Shown here: piece by piece, positions 1 through 7,750 of the stretch
How the letters are laid out: the number at the start of each line of letters is the position of its first letter
Position numbering within the stretch: the stretch's first letter is position 1
Assembly (NCBI RefSeq): GCF_005886535.1
Contig: NZ_PNDS01000043.1
Location: forward strand, 1-48,795
Direction of reading: 5' to 3'
Origin: Pseudoalteromonas sp. S2755
GTDB lineage: Bacteria; Pseudomonadota; Gammaproteobacteria; Enterobacterales; Alteromonadaceae
DNA: 48,795 bases
Translations under genes and position numbers: made by a program
Notes under the pieces: generated by a model
What the model was told of the DNA's origin: nothing
The model's database searches: none
Seen by the model: only the letters and a program-made list of their open reading frames with translations

Positions 1-199
1 CCTTGCCGCATAGTAATCTAGGCAAAAGTTGAGCAACAATGAACAAAGCGCACTCAGGTGAACCCAAAGGGCAGCGCTTGATTGGCATTTCTACTGTGTT
101 ATCGCCTGACTCACATAGAATAACTATGCTACGCCGGCTCTGCCTTGTATAAATACCAATCAAACTGCTGCAAAAACAAACTTGAAAGATAAACAGGCC
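1..199. mobile_element. Insertion-like repeat segment, left end outside window
   Basis: This non-coding stretch lies directly against a truncated pirin-like reading frame. It contains a 13-bp near-perfect inverted repeat: TTGATTGGCATTT at 78-90 and AAATACCAATCAA at 151-163, with one mismatch between the arms. The whole looks like a miniature, transposase-less element or a dispersed intergenic repeat. From memory, similar sequence recurs in Pseudoalteromonas genomes, but that was not checked. The right boundary is placed near 199 because pirin similarity resumes there. The left boundary is outside the window, and no target duplication can be confirmed. Confidence 0.4.
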
Positions 200-292
200 C
201 TAACTCTTGCCGTCAAATCCAGCGATACGGTTAATATTTACGCCAGCACCATCTTGTGTTGCCTGTGCTTTGTTAGTTCGGATAATTTTCAT
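200..292 (-). pseudogene. Pirin-like N-terminal remnant (30 codons)
   Basis: Reading leftward from an ATG at 292, 30 codons run to a TAG at 200-202. The peptide begins MKIIRTNKAQ and ends in GVNINRIAGFDGKS, which resembles the first strand region of pirin-family cupins (the NRIxG part just before the family's DPFLMLDE motif). A pirin is normally 230-290 residues, so only the extreme N-terminus is present. The break coincides with the start of the repeat segment at 1-199, so the gene was probably interrupted by an insertion and its remainder may lie left of the window. Alternatively this is just the trailing scar of a deletion. Positions 293-562 hold only upstream DNA for this remnant and for the gene at 563; no further gene was found there. 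Confidence 0.5.
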
Positions 293-562
293 AATAGCTC
301 TCGGGTTAACCTGAACTTGGAATAATCAGTTCAGCGCAATTATTTAATAGTTAGCCTACCAAACCTGCGCGAGAATAAAATTAGTCAAATTTGGCTATTT
401 CGTTCTATTGCGTCGAATGATTGTTCCAATCTATTACAACGCGTGGTCGTACTGGTCAGAACAGCCTTTAACATTGCTCGCATCTAACAATTTTTAACAG
501 TATTTACACAATTATCTGACAAGCTTGTGGAGCTACAATTTAACCCTTAATAGGAGCAAAGG

Positions 563-1072
563 ATGAGGTCCCTAAGTTTATTGTTTGCGCTGGCACTTCT
601 TGCGGCGTGTAGTTCAACAAGTCCGGTAAGCGTAAATACGGTTGCAGGTCCCCCAACGAATCTTACGGTTGAAATCACAGATGTGACTAATACCGATGGT
701 CAAATGCTAGTACTGTTATTTGACAACAGCGCTGACTACCACAGCGATAAGAATGTGAATGATCCAGACGCTCACTTTTTTCGCAAGCTGATTGTCACAC
801 CGCAGACTCCTACCACGACGGTCACTTTTGAAGGCGTGCCTGCAGGCCAGTATGCGATCCACGTGATCCATGACGAAGATGGTGATGGCGGCATGGATCG
901 GATGATTTTTCCATTTACCGGCATGCCAAGTGAGCCTTATGCGCTGTCGAATAACATTCACGATAGCTTTTCAAAAGGCGATTTTGAAGAGGCTTTGTTT
1001 ACTGTAAAGGCCCCTGACACTAAGATCCAACTTGCCCTCTCTACACATTTATCAAAAATGACAGGGCTGTAA
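563..1072 (+). CDS. DUF2141 family lipoprotein
   Basis: This is a 169-residue protein with a short hydrophobic signal ending in the lipobox LAAC (Cys16), so it should be lipid-anchored. The rest matches the DUF2141 pattern. That pattern includes a beta-rich core and the family signature GQYAIHVIHDEDGDGGMDR at about residues 94-112, followed by a GMPSEPYA segment. The biochemical role of DUF2141 proteins is not established. The acidic D-x-D-x-D run could bind a cation, which is inference only. An AGGAG ribosome-binding site precedes the ATG. A strong hairpin follows the stop, so it is probably monocistronic. Confidence 0.82.
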   Translation: MRSLSLLFALALLAACSSTSPVSVNTVAGPPTNLTVEITDVTNTDGQMLVLLFDNSADYHSDKNVNDPDAHFFRKLIVTPQTPTTTVTFEGVPAGQYAIHVIHDEDGDGGMDRMIFPFTGMPSEPYALSNNIHDSFSKGDFEEALFTVKAPDTKIQLALSTHLSKMTGL

Positions 1073-1081
1073 TACTTGAAT

Positions 1082-1116
1082 ACTCACAGGTGCTGCAATG
1101 CCTGTGAGTTATCTTT
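1082..1116 (+). terminator. Rho-independent terminator after DUF2141 gene
   Basis: A perfect 9-bp stem (ACTCACAGG at 1082-1090 and CCTGTGAGT at 1101-1109) with a 10-nt loop is followed by the T-rich ATCTTTTA. It ends the lipoprotein transcript before the ABC transporter operon. Confidence 0.75.
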
Positions 1117-1123
1117 TAAGTTC

Positions 1124-1135
1124 TGACATTTGTCA
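1124..1135. promoter_or_regulatory. Operator-like dyad TGACA-TT-TGTCA
   Basis: A perfect 5-bp inverted repeat with a 2-nt spacer (TGACATTTGTCA) lies about 85 bp before the ABC ATPase start codon. This arrangement resembles the sites of NarL/DesR-type response regulators that control ABC-2 exporters. No histidine kinase or response regulator gene is nearby. Site identity is inferred from form and position only. Confidence 0.4.
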
Positions 1136-1219
1136 TTTTATTTTCTGACAACCCTCACTCACGCTTCATCTTATAGCAGCGCATACTGCAGATCGTACAG
1201 TTCAGTAGGAGCGAAGACG

Positions 1220-2107
1220 GTGAGCAACGCCATTGAGTTATCAAATATCAGTTTTGCATACAACAATACTAAGCCAATATTAGCAGACCTAAACCTTACG
1301 CTTGAACAGGGTAAGGTTTATTCCATTCTTGGTCCAAATGGCGCTGGAAAAACCACCCTGATCAATATAATGCTTGGCAGACTAAGACCCAAATCAGGAC
1401 GAGTTTCCGTTCTTGGTCATCAGCCTGAGTCTGATTTTTGTCGTCGGCGCGTGGGTGCCATGATGCAGTTAGGCGGACTACCTCTGCAAACCAAGGTGAA
1501 GGAGTTTCTGGCGTTATTTGCAAGTTACCATCAAGCCCCTATTCCATTGGAGAAGTTAATTTCACTCTGCCAATTAGCACCATTTTTAGAACAAACTTTC
1601 GATACATTATCTGGAGGCCAAAAGCAACGACTGTTTATGGCGATTGCACTAGCAGGCAATCCAGACATTGTTTTTTTGGATGAACCTAGTGTGGGTATGG
1701 ATGTAGAGTCAAGACAGCAACTGTGGCAGGCCGTACGCACGTTAAAACAACAAAATAAAACGGTACTCCTTACCACACACTATCTTCACGAGGCAGAAGC
1801 ATTAGCGGATGAATTGTTAGTTTTAAAAGAAGGAAAATGTACCAAGCTTAATGACATACCTGAGCTTGCTACCACCTATCGTCGCTCACAAATCAAGTTC
1901 ACCAGCGACCAGTCTGCTGCGGCACTGGTTAACGCACTTCCCATGATAGATCTGAATGTTAAAGGCGATCAGTTCACTATCTTGACGGACGAGCCAAACC
2001 ATATTTTGCAGCAGTTATTAGAGAAATTTTCTATCCGCAATTTATATGTAGCCCCAATGAGCCTCGAAGAAGCTTATTTATCCCTAATGAATGCTAGGAG
2101 CGCTTAA
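1220..2107 (+). CDS. ABC-2 type exporter, ATP-binding subunit
   Basis: This is a 295-residue ABC ATPase. With the chosen GTG start, Walker A GPNGAGKTT lies at about residues 38-46, the signature LSGGQKQR at 130-137, Walker B IVFLDEP at 150-156, and the H-loop TTHYLHEAE just after. The family powers drug, lipid or antibiotic efflux with an ABC-2 permease, and that gene follows 2 nt downstream. The reading frame is open back to a TTG at 1130. The GTG at 1220 is preferred because TAGGAG sits 8 nt upstream and the extra residues do not resemble the family. The substrate cannot be read from the sequence. Confidence 0.88.
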   Translation: MSNAIELSNISFAYNNTKPILADLNLTLEQGKVYSILGPNGAGKTTLINIMLGRLRPKSGRVSVLGHQPESDFCRRRVGAMMQLGGLPLQTKVKEFLALFASYHQAPIPLEKLISLCQLAPFLEQTFDTLSGGQKQRLFMAIALAGNPDIVFLDEPSVGMDVESRQQLWQAVRTLKQQNKTVLLTTHYLHEAEALADELLVLKEGKCTKLNDIPELATTYRRSQIKFTSDQSAAALVNALPMIDLNVKGDQFTILTDEPNHILQQLLEKFSIRNLYVAPMSLEEAYLSLMNARSA

Positions 2108-2109
2108 CC

Positions 2110-2835
2110 ATGATAAACACAGCATCCTTTATACTTGAAAGCAAAACTGAGCTTTTGAGCACATTTAGAAGTAAGGGTTTTGTGATCCCGGCCACCCTAT
2201 TTCCTTGTTTGTTTTATCTTTTCTTCGGCGTGGTGTTCAGTCATCATGACTCCCATAACTATATGTATATCAATTATCTGATATTTGGCATGATAGGATC
2301 TGCGCTATTTTCCTTTGGCGTTAACGTCGCCCTTGAAAAGCAAAATGGTTGGCTGATACTCAAGCAGCTCTCTCCCGTTTCTCCCTATCAGTATCTGCTC
2401 GCAAAATGTGTGAGTGCGACGGCGTTTTCATTGCTCGTAGCCTGCCTAATGAGCTTACTGGCATTATTTTCCAGCTTGTCTTTAAGTTTAGCTCAATGGT
2501 TACTCGTGGTTGCAATTGCCCTGCTCGGCACCTTGCCTTTGTGTATGTTAGGGCTGTTAGTTGGGCTGTCAGTGTCAGCAAAAGCGGCACCTGCGGTGGT
2601 TAATTTAGTTTACCTACCACTTTCGCTGCTTTCAGGTCTGTGGCTGCCTATCGCGCTATTTCCTGAAGCAATGCAATGGTTTGCTTGGCTGTTGCCCACT
2701 TTCCATATTTCCCAGTTGGCGCTTTCGACCATCGATGCAACTTTGGGTTTTCCTGTTTACCTCCACGTGACCGTCCTATTTACACAAACGCTCGCATTAT
2801 TTTTTGTCGCGCAAATTAAATTTAAAAAGGCTTAA
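2110..2835 (+). CDS. ABC-2 type exporter, permease subunit
   Basis: This is a 241-residue integral membrane protein with about six hydrophobic segments, typical of ABC-2 permeases (250 residues or so). It starts 2 nt after the ATPase stop, with AGGAG overlapping the end of that gene, so the two are co-translated. A segment rich in small and hydrophobic residues (PLSLLSGLWLPIALFPEAMQ, near residues 190-209) matches the conserved C-terminal part of ABC-2 permeases of the YadH/DrrB type. It should form the transmembrane dimer energised by the upstream ATPase. The substrate is unknown. Confidence 0.85.
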   Translation: MINTASFILESKTELLSTFRSKGFVIPATLFPCLFYLFFGVVFSHHDSHNYMYINYLIFGMIGSALFSFGVNVALEKQNGWLILKQLSPVSPYQYLLAKCVSATAFSLLVACLMSLLALFSSLSLSLAQWLLVVAIALLGTLPLCMLGLLVGLSVSAKAAPAVVNLVYLPLSLLSGLWLPIALFPEAMQWFAWLLPTFHISQLALSTIDATLGFPVYLHVTVLFTQTLALFFVAQIKFKKA

Positions 2836-2845
2836 CAGGACAACC

Positions 2846-2880
2846 AAAAGCGCACGGCCCCAACCCTGTGCGCTTTTATT
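2846..2880. terminator. Bidirectional terminator between ABC-2 permease and DoxX
   Basis: A 10-bp perfect stem, AAAAGCGCAC (2846-2855) and GTGCGCTTTT (2868-2877), has A-runs on the left and T-runs on the right. It can stop both the rightward ABC operon and the leftward DoxX gene. Confidence 0.8.
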
Positions 2881-2886
2881 TTGTAA

Positions 2887-3306
2887 TTATTTACTCTCTA
2901 CTAGCTTACTATCAATGCTGAATTTACCAGCACCTGACGCGGCGAGTGCGAGAAAGCCACCAGCCATAGCAATATTTTTAAAAAACATTAAGAATTGTAT
3001 TTGGTCGGCCAGTTCAAAGTGAAACAGCAAGGCACTGGCAATACTAAACCCTGCAAATGCAATTGCTGTCAGCTGTGTAAATGCACCCGCTAGAATGAAC
3101 AGCCCTCCTATCAATTCAAAGGCTATAACCAATGGCAGCAGCTCGCTTGGTAATCCGCTTGAAGCCATGTATGCAGCGTTACCTTCGAAGTATTGGATTT
3201 TATTAATCGCCGCCAGTATAAAAATGGCTGATAGCCCTACTCGGCCAAATAAAGATAACACTGATGTCATTGTACTGTTCGGTTTAATGATGTTAATTAG
3301 GTTCAT
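2887..3306 (-). CDS. DoxX family membrane protein
   Basis: This is a 139-residue protein with four predicted membrane helices in the DoxX pattern. Helix 1 contains RVGLSAIFILAAINKI, helix 2 carries FELIGGLFILAGAFTQLTA, and a C-terminal helix follows FFKNIAMAGGFLAL. DoxX proteins are small quinone-associated or redox-stress membrane proteins whose exact reaction is not settled. AGGAAAG lies upstream of the ATG. The neighbouring LysR/QorB-like remnants and the pirin fragment at 200-292 are common genomic companions of DoxX, which suggests a formerly larger redox cluster. Confidence 0.85.
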   Translation of the reverse strand: MNLINIIKPNSTMTSVLSLFGRVGLSAIFILAAINKIQYFEGNAAYMASSGLPSELLPLVIAFELIGGLFILAGAFTQLTAIAFAGFSIASALLFHFELADQIQFLMFFKNIAMAGGFLALAASGAGKFSIDSKLVESK

Positions 3307-3438
3307 GATACTTTCCTCGATATATAGACGGTGTTCGATTAGCTCTCGGGATGAGCCGTTGGAAGAAAGTATACGTTCGCTTTAAAATAATTAAATTAGT
3401 AAAAACATCACACATCATTCTATTCAAGAGAATTAAAG

Positions 3439-3857
3439 CTATCCAAACAGATTCGCTTCCAATAGATAGTCAAAAACTGCTCGAGCCCTAGGTGGAATTT
3501 GTTTACGCGATGGATAAATGAGAGAAAACACCAGTTGCTCGCTACTTAACTCTGGACAGATCATTTGTAACTCGCCACGCTCAACTTCTAGCTTCACAGT
3601 AGAAGGCAATAACTGCGCAACTCCTAACCTGAGACTGTCATTTGTTCTAACAGCATGGGGGAATTGCACCAATGTACTTGAGTCGGTGTAAAGTTTACGG
3701 CTTCACCGCCACGATAAAACTGTGTCATCCCCTTGATTTAACTGTGTGTCTTTGCTTGGTAAACCATGCAATGTTATCAGTTAAGGACTTGCATAGAGCT
3801 TAAAACATTCTTGATGTAATTGTCTTGCAACCGTATTAAGTAGCTCAGGCCATGATA
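3439..3857 (-). pseudogene. LysR-family regulator, C-terminal remnant with in-frame stops
   Basis: Read leftward, one frame gives the effector-binding half of a LysR regulator: ARQLHQECFKLYASP, then a stop, LITLHGLPSKD, a second stop near SWR, and then VRTNDSLRLGVAQLLPS ending in FSLIYPSRKQIPPRARAV. This last block is the hallmark C-terminus of the family. The whole DNA-binding N-terminus is missing. Two internal stop codons plus the missing half make it non-functional. The open part (3439-3672) encodes only 77 residues. The missing 5' end abuts the missing 5' end of a divergent oxidoreductase remnant, which points to a single deletion. Confidence 0.72.
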
Positions 3858-4138
3858 ATTCAGTCTGTGAGCTGGCTGGCGATAACGCATTTACAATTGA
3901 AGGTTTGGCACAAGCGGTGTCAAACCATACCCAAGTTGAAGTAAAAGCAAAGTTTGTATCTGACGAAGAATATTTGGCCTACTTGGTTGCTCTCGCCGTA
4001 CCAGCGGCGTTTGCTGCGTTATTGGTTGACGCTGAGGCACAAGCGCAACAAGGATATTTGGCAACCCAGAGTAATGCACTCAGCCAGTTGCTTAGTCGCT
4101 CGACCACAACGGTGACCCAGTCGCTGGCAAAAAATTAA
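3858..4138 (+). pseudogene. QorB/NmrA-like oxidoreductase, C-terminal remnant
   Basis: The rightward frame reads CELAGDNAFTIEGLAQAVS and then continues to a C-terminus ending SRSTTTVTQSLAKN. This matches the last third of NmrA/QorB-type NAD(P)H:quinone oxidoreductases (family motifs YELAGD.a.tl..La and s.LIGRpTTpl.e.v). The Rossmann nucleotide-binding N-terminus (GxxGxxG) is absent and there is no proper start. An ATG-less stretch from 3905 could be translated, but it would lack the catalytic half. It formerly sat divergent to the LysR remnant at 3439-3857. Confidence 0.65.
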
Positions 4139-4158
4139 GCGTACTTTACCGCTGTTCT

Positions 4159-4190
4159 AGTGCACGGGCTTTGCTTGTGCACTTATTTTT
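4159..4190. terminator. Terminator hairpin, AGTGCAC/GTGCACT
   Basis: A 7-bp stem (4159-4165 and 4177-4183) with an 11-nt loop is followed by TATTTTTT. It serves the oxidoreductase remnant on the plus strand and lies against the stop of the leftward gene. Confidence 0.65.
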
Positions 4191-4546
4191 TACTCAACCT
4201 TACCTTCTAAGGTTGATATCAATAAGTCTCGACTCACTAGAAAGCCACAAATGCTCACCACGACTAAAAAGATCCCGTACATAGAGCCGATATAAACCCA
4301 GTCGCTCTGGCTAAACCAAAGGCTTGCACGAGTACCATCATTCACTAATAAGATGTTAACAAGAGACAGTGTGATCACGCTGCGAAAATAAATTGGTTTA
4401 TCCATATGGCTCGCAAATGCTGCGATAATGAGGGAGAACAGGCATAAGTAGAAGCCTATAACGGAAAACGCACCAGGTTGCACACTTGGATAGAATGCGA
4501 CAAGAGAAAGGAGTACAGCAGCCCAACCGGTAGTTTTGTATATCAT
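4190..4546 (-). CDS. Small membrane protein of unknown function
   Basis: This is a 118-residue protein not assigned to a family. It has four hydrophobic stretches (around residues 7-23, 27-46, 57-72 and 85-105) and short charged loops, so it is probably an inner-membrane protein. The ATG at 4546 is chosen over the TTG two codons upstream because AAAGGA sits 7-8 nt before it. It stands alone. Nothing in the 4547-4745 gap beyond ordinary AT-rich upstream DNA was recognised. Confidence 0.62.
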   Translation of the reverse strand: MIYKTTGWAAVLLSLVAFYPSVQPGAFSVIGFYLCLFSLIIAAFASHMDKPIYFRSVITLSLVNILLVNDGTRASLWFSQSDWVYIGSMYGIFLVVVSICGFLVSRDLLISTLEGKVE

Positions 4547-4745
4547 TATCAAGTCCTTTGAAAATGTTAAAAAGTGTTTGTTATGTAAACAGGGTGGAGT
4601 ATGGGGTAATACTCGTAATTACGCAACTAAATGGTGATAAATATTGGCTGATATGACCTTTATTCCTTAGTTTTAAACCTATCAGATTACCTTTGATTTT
4701 AAACCTAAGCCTAAAGCATTAAGTGAAAATTTAATTAACGCATTA

Positions 4746-5312
4746 TCAAGATGATAACGCAGCTGAAACTCTTGTCTTTAACTGCGGTACTCTATCTTTT
4801 TCAAACCAATCGTGCTTTTTTAACCAGATTTGATTTCGAGGACTAGGGTGCGGTAATGGTAGATGACTTTGGCTGGAAAAGTCAGCGTTTTTAACCACCT
4901 CAGTTACCGATGAATATTGCGTTAAGTAGCACTTTTGCGCATATTGCCCAATAAGTAGTGTCAACGACACCTGATTGAGCGTAGCTAGCACCTGGTGATG
5001 CCAAGTTGGCGCGCAAATTTTCGGCGGTGGTAAGTCTCCAGACTTCCCTTTACCTGGGTAACAAAATGCCATTGGCATAATGGCAAATAGATCTGGGTTA
5101 TAAAACTGCGCTCGACTTACACCAAGCCAGTCTCGCAATCTATCTCCACTAGGGTCATTAAACGGCTGACAGGTTTGATGTGCTTTTAACCCCGGCGCTT
5201 GGCCTATAATTAAGACTTTAGCTTTATAACTGCCTTGGATGATAGGTTTTGCCCCCATGGGAAGCATTTTATCGCAAAGCTTGCACAGCCTAACACGTCC
5301 AAAAATATCCAT
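4746..5312 (-). CDS. Uracil-DNA glycosylase superfamily protein, Fe-S type
   Basis: This is a 188-residue member of the uracil-DNA glycosylase superfamily (COG1573 type), which removes damaged bases such as uracil from DNA. Motif 1 is GQAPG at residues 37-41 and the C-terminal loop motif is PHPSPRN at 154-160. Four cysteines follow the C-x2-C ... C-x15-C spacing (Cys10, Cys13, Cys84, Cys100) that holds a [4Fe-4S] cluster in family 4/5 enzymes. Motif 1 has Ala-Pro-Gly where family 4 has Glu-Ala-Pro-Gly, so exact specificity is uncertain. It appears to be a single gene; AAGGGAAG lies just before the ATG. Confidence 0.8.
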   Translation of the reverse strand: MDIFGRVRLCKLCDKMLPMGAKPIIQGSYKAKVLIIGQAPGLKAHQTCQPFNDPSGDRLRDWLGVSRAQFYNPDLFAIMPMAFCYPGKGKSGDLPPPKICAPTWHHQVLATLNQVSLTLLIGQYAQKCYLTQYSSVTEVVKNADFSSQSHLPLPHPSPRNQIWLKKHDWFEKDRVPQLKTRVSAALSS

Positions 5313-5430
5313 CTTCCCTTACCTGTTTTACCCAATCGCACCGTGGGTGATTATGGCATAGCCACATTCAAAACCCCATTGAACCGAAGCACTTAGTCGT
5401 TAAAACGCCTCCTCTCAGCTTAAAACAAGT

Positions 5431-5449
5431 ACGAATCACTATCATTTAG
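5431..5449. promoter_or_regulatory. Possible Fur box
   Basis: The sequence around ACGAATCACTATCATTTAGA reads on the other strand as AAATGATAGTGATT, an imperfect match to the GATAATGATAATCATTATC iron box. It lies about 60 bp before an operon of the type usually regulated by iron. The match is moderate, so it is a candidate only. Confidence 0.4.
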
Positions 5450-5503
5450 ATGCAAATTATTGGATAATATCCTATTACGTTTTCTGTCTTTTTAAGAGGT
5501 GCT

Positions 5504-5809
5504 ATGCCTAGTCGGGATAACACAAACAATAAGGCTATTTTGTACAGAGCTGAAGTGCTAGCACGCTTTTTCATCGCTATTTTCGGCGGCTATTACGTGA
5601 CCGTTTTGGCTTCATCTTTGTTGGCTTTAACTTTACCTACTCCGCGCATAGATGCGCTTTTATATGCATTAACAACCGGCATCGTCTTTTACGCCATCGT
5701 TTTTATTTGGGTGTTTGGATGCCGCTCTTTTAGAAAAGTCTTTCTTGGCATGATCGGACTACTTTGTATTCTCTATGGCGCACTGACGCATTTTGGAGGC
5801 TCCCTGTGA
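5504..5809 (+). CDS. DUF3649-like small membrane protein of an iron-uptake operon
   Basis: This is a 101-residue protein with a basic N-terminus and three hydrophobic helices, first in a three-gene operon. Its size, helix pattern and position before a PepSY protein and a DUF3325 protein match DUF3649, a partner set often found next to TonB-dependent siderophore receptors. No receptor is present in this window. AGAGGTG precedes the ATG. The stop overlaps the GTG start of the next gene (GTGA), which gives translational coupling. Function is inferred from context only. Confidence 0.7.
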   Translation: MPSRDNTNNKAILYRAEVLARFFIAIFGGYYVTVLASSLLALTLPTPRIDALLYALTTGIVFYAIVFIWVFGCRSFRKVFLGMIGLLCILYGALTHFGGSL

Positions 5810-7389
5810 GAGAGTCATTTTTCCGCAGTATGACTTGGCTACACACTTGGGTTGGTTTACTCGTTTGTTGGTTGCTGTTTTTAATCTTTTTTGCCGGTAC
5901 TGCGAGCTTTTTCAGACATGAGATCAGTCTGTGGACGCAACCAGCAACACATCATCTACCTCATTACGATAGCGCTCAACAAAATGAAACCGTCAAAAAG
6001 AGTATTGAACGGTTTCAAGATATAGCACCAAACGCCGAGTCTTGGCGTATTGAAATGCCAACGGAGCGCCGCCCAAGCCTGCTATTGATGTACTCCGAAA
6101 AGCCAGCCGAAGGGGAAAGACGTGGAAAACGTCACTCTGAGTATCTTGACCCAGTAACGCTAGAGGCACTTCCTGAGTTTAGAGAGACTAAAGGTGGTAA
6201 CTTTTTCTACCGCCTACATTTTGACTTGCATTACATGGACGCGATCACTGCGCGTTGGATTGTCTGTTTTGCAACTCTGTTTATGCTGATTGCGCTTATC
6301 TCTGGCGTGGTGATCCATAAACGCATTTTCAAAGATCTGTTCCAATTTAGAAACGGGAAAGGGCTAAGAAGTTGGCTAGACGCCCATAATCTCTCTTCCG
6401 TGGTGGCGTTACCGTTTCATATTATGATCACGTATACTGGCTTAGTGACGCTTATCTTTATGTTGTTGCCACAACCTGCCGAGCAGCGCTTTGAAGATAC
6501 AAAAACACTCAGAGCCGAACGCTATCCATTTCTTGCTGCGATCCCTGAGACAGGACAGCCATTGAAGGCTATCGCATTAGATACAGCATTAGATCATTAT
6601 TTTACTAACTCTGGCGACGCACCGCTTCGCCGTATTGTGATCTCATCGCCAGGGGATACAAGCGCAACGATTAAGCTTTATGCCAATGCTCAACGCGCTG
6701 TGCAGGATGATCCGCCCAGTTGGATGTATAGCGCGGTATCCGGTGAGTTGTTAAAAACACACAATGTGACACTGTCTGGCGCTGAAAATCTTTACGGCGG
6801 AATGATAGCACTACACACTGGGCGTTTAGCCGAGCCATTGTTACGTTGGTTGTACTTTGTCGCGGGATTAGCAGGTTGTGCCATGATTGCAACAGGAGCT
6901 GTCATGTGGGCAAAAAGACTGCGCCAAAAGCTCAAAGATGATGATAAACCAGGCATAGGCCTAAGGCTTGTAGAGTCGCTCAATTTAGGCACCATTATGG
7001 GTCTGCCTGCCGCAACGGCGATGTTCTTTTATGCAAATCGGTTGCTTCCAATGGAATTAGCGGGGCGTGCAGACAAAGAAGTTCTGGCATTCTTTGTTAC
7101 GTGGGGAGTATTCACTCTGGCAGCTCTATTTAAGTCGGATAGGCTAGCGTGGCTGCTATCTGCAAAAGTCAATGCTATCGTGTGGGGCTTACTGCCTGTC
7201 GTAAACATGTTAACCACTGATGGCAGCCTTGTGGGCTATTTTATTAATGGTCAGTGGGTATTATTTGGTTTTGATGCAATGGCTATTGGTATCGCATTCG
7301 GCTTCTTGGTTCAAGCCAAAAAGCTCGGCAGTACCAAAGCAGTGCCGGCGACACCACGTCGCCAAGCAAAACGCGAGGTAAACGCCTAA
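5806..7389 (+). CDS. PepSY-associated transmembrane protein (PiuB-like)
   Basis: This 527-residue inner-membrane protein belongs to the PepSY-TM family, implicated in reduction or release of iron from siderophores. The first helix follows MTWLHTWVGLLVCWLLFLIF, including the conserved His-x-Trp-x-Gly pattern. A periplasmic PepSY-like domain with LDPVTLEALPEF and FFYRLHFDLHY follows, then paired helices with further His residues (the VVIHKRIF and ALPFHIMITYTG stretches). The C-terminal part has five or more extra helices. The GTG at 5806 is chosen because GGAGG lies 6 nt upstream and the codon overlaps the preceding stop; an in-frame TTG at 5764 lacks such a site. Confidence 0.85.
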   Translation: MRESFFRSMTWLHTWVGLLVCWLLFLIFFAGTASFFRHEISLWTQPATHHLPHYDSAQQNETVKKSIERFQDIAPNAESWRIEMPTERRPSLLLMYSEKPAEGERRGKRHSEYLDPVTLEALPEFRETKGGNFFYRLHFDLHYMDAITARWIVCFATLFMLIALISGVVIHKRIFKDLFQFRNGKGLRSWLDAHNLSSVVALPFHIMITYTGLVTLIFMLLPQPAEQRFEDTKTLRAERYPFLAAIPETGQPLKAIALDTALDHYFTNSGDAPLRRIVISSPGDTSATIKLYANAQRAVQDDPPSWMYSAVSGELLKTHNVTLSGAENLYGGMIALHTGRLAEPLLRWLYFVAGLAGCAMIATGAVMWAKRLRQKLKDDDKPGIGLRLVESLNLGTIMGLPAATAMFFYANRLLPMELAGRADKEVLAFFVTWGVFTLAALFKSDRLAWLLSAKVNAIVWGLLPVVNMLTTDGSLVGYFINGQWVLFGFDAMAIGIAFGFLVQAKKLGSTKAVPATPRRQAKREVNA

Positions 7390-7721
7390 TGGAATGGCTA
7401 ACGTTTTTACTTTGCCTGCTAGCATTTATGGGTTTTGCAGTCGCAAAGCCCAATCACTATAAAGAAGTATTTGGCACACGTCCAAAAGGTAACGTAACAA
7501 GTCAATTAACCATTGCCGGCTGGCTCTGCCTCGGCGGCAGCTTAGCACTGGCTCTTAAAACTCAAGGGACCTACGGTAGCTTAGAGTTTATTGGTTATAT
7601 GACCATGGCAGTATTACTACTTATCGCTATCTTTGCGACTAAGCCTAGTTATTTCAGATCACTATTTTACCTAGTCATTATCGCTATGCTGCTCAGTACG
7701 CTGTATTGGATCATATTTTAA
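7389..7721 (+). CDS. DUF3325 family membrane protein
   Basis: This is a 110-residue protein with four hydrophobic helices. The short cytoplasmic loop after helix 1 (KPNHYKEVFGTRP) is typical of DUF3325, the usual third member of the DUF3649-PepSY-DUF3325 set. Its ATG overlaps the PepSY stop (TAATG), and GAGG upstream supports coupling. It is probably part of the same iron-linked membrane complex; no catalytic residues are evident. Confidence 0.75.
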   Translation: MEWLTFLLCLLAFMGFAVAKPNHYKEVFGTRPKGNVTSQLTIAGWLCLGGSLALALKTQGTYGSLEFIGYMTMAVLLLIAIFATKPSYFRSLFYLVIIAMLLSTLYWIIF

Positions 7722-7723
7722 CT

Positions 7724-7750
7724 AAGGCGCCACTAACGGCGCCTTTTTTA
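7724..7750 (+). terminator. Rho-independent terminator of the PepSY operon
   Basis: The perfect 8-bp stem AAGGCGCC (7724-7731) and GGCGCCTT (7738-7745), with a 6-nt loop, is followed by TTTTTA. Confidence 0.88.
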
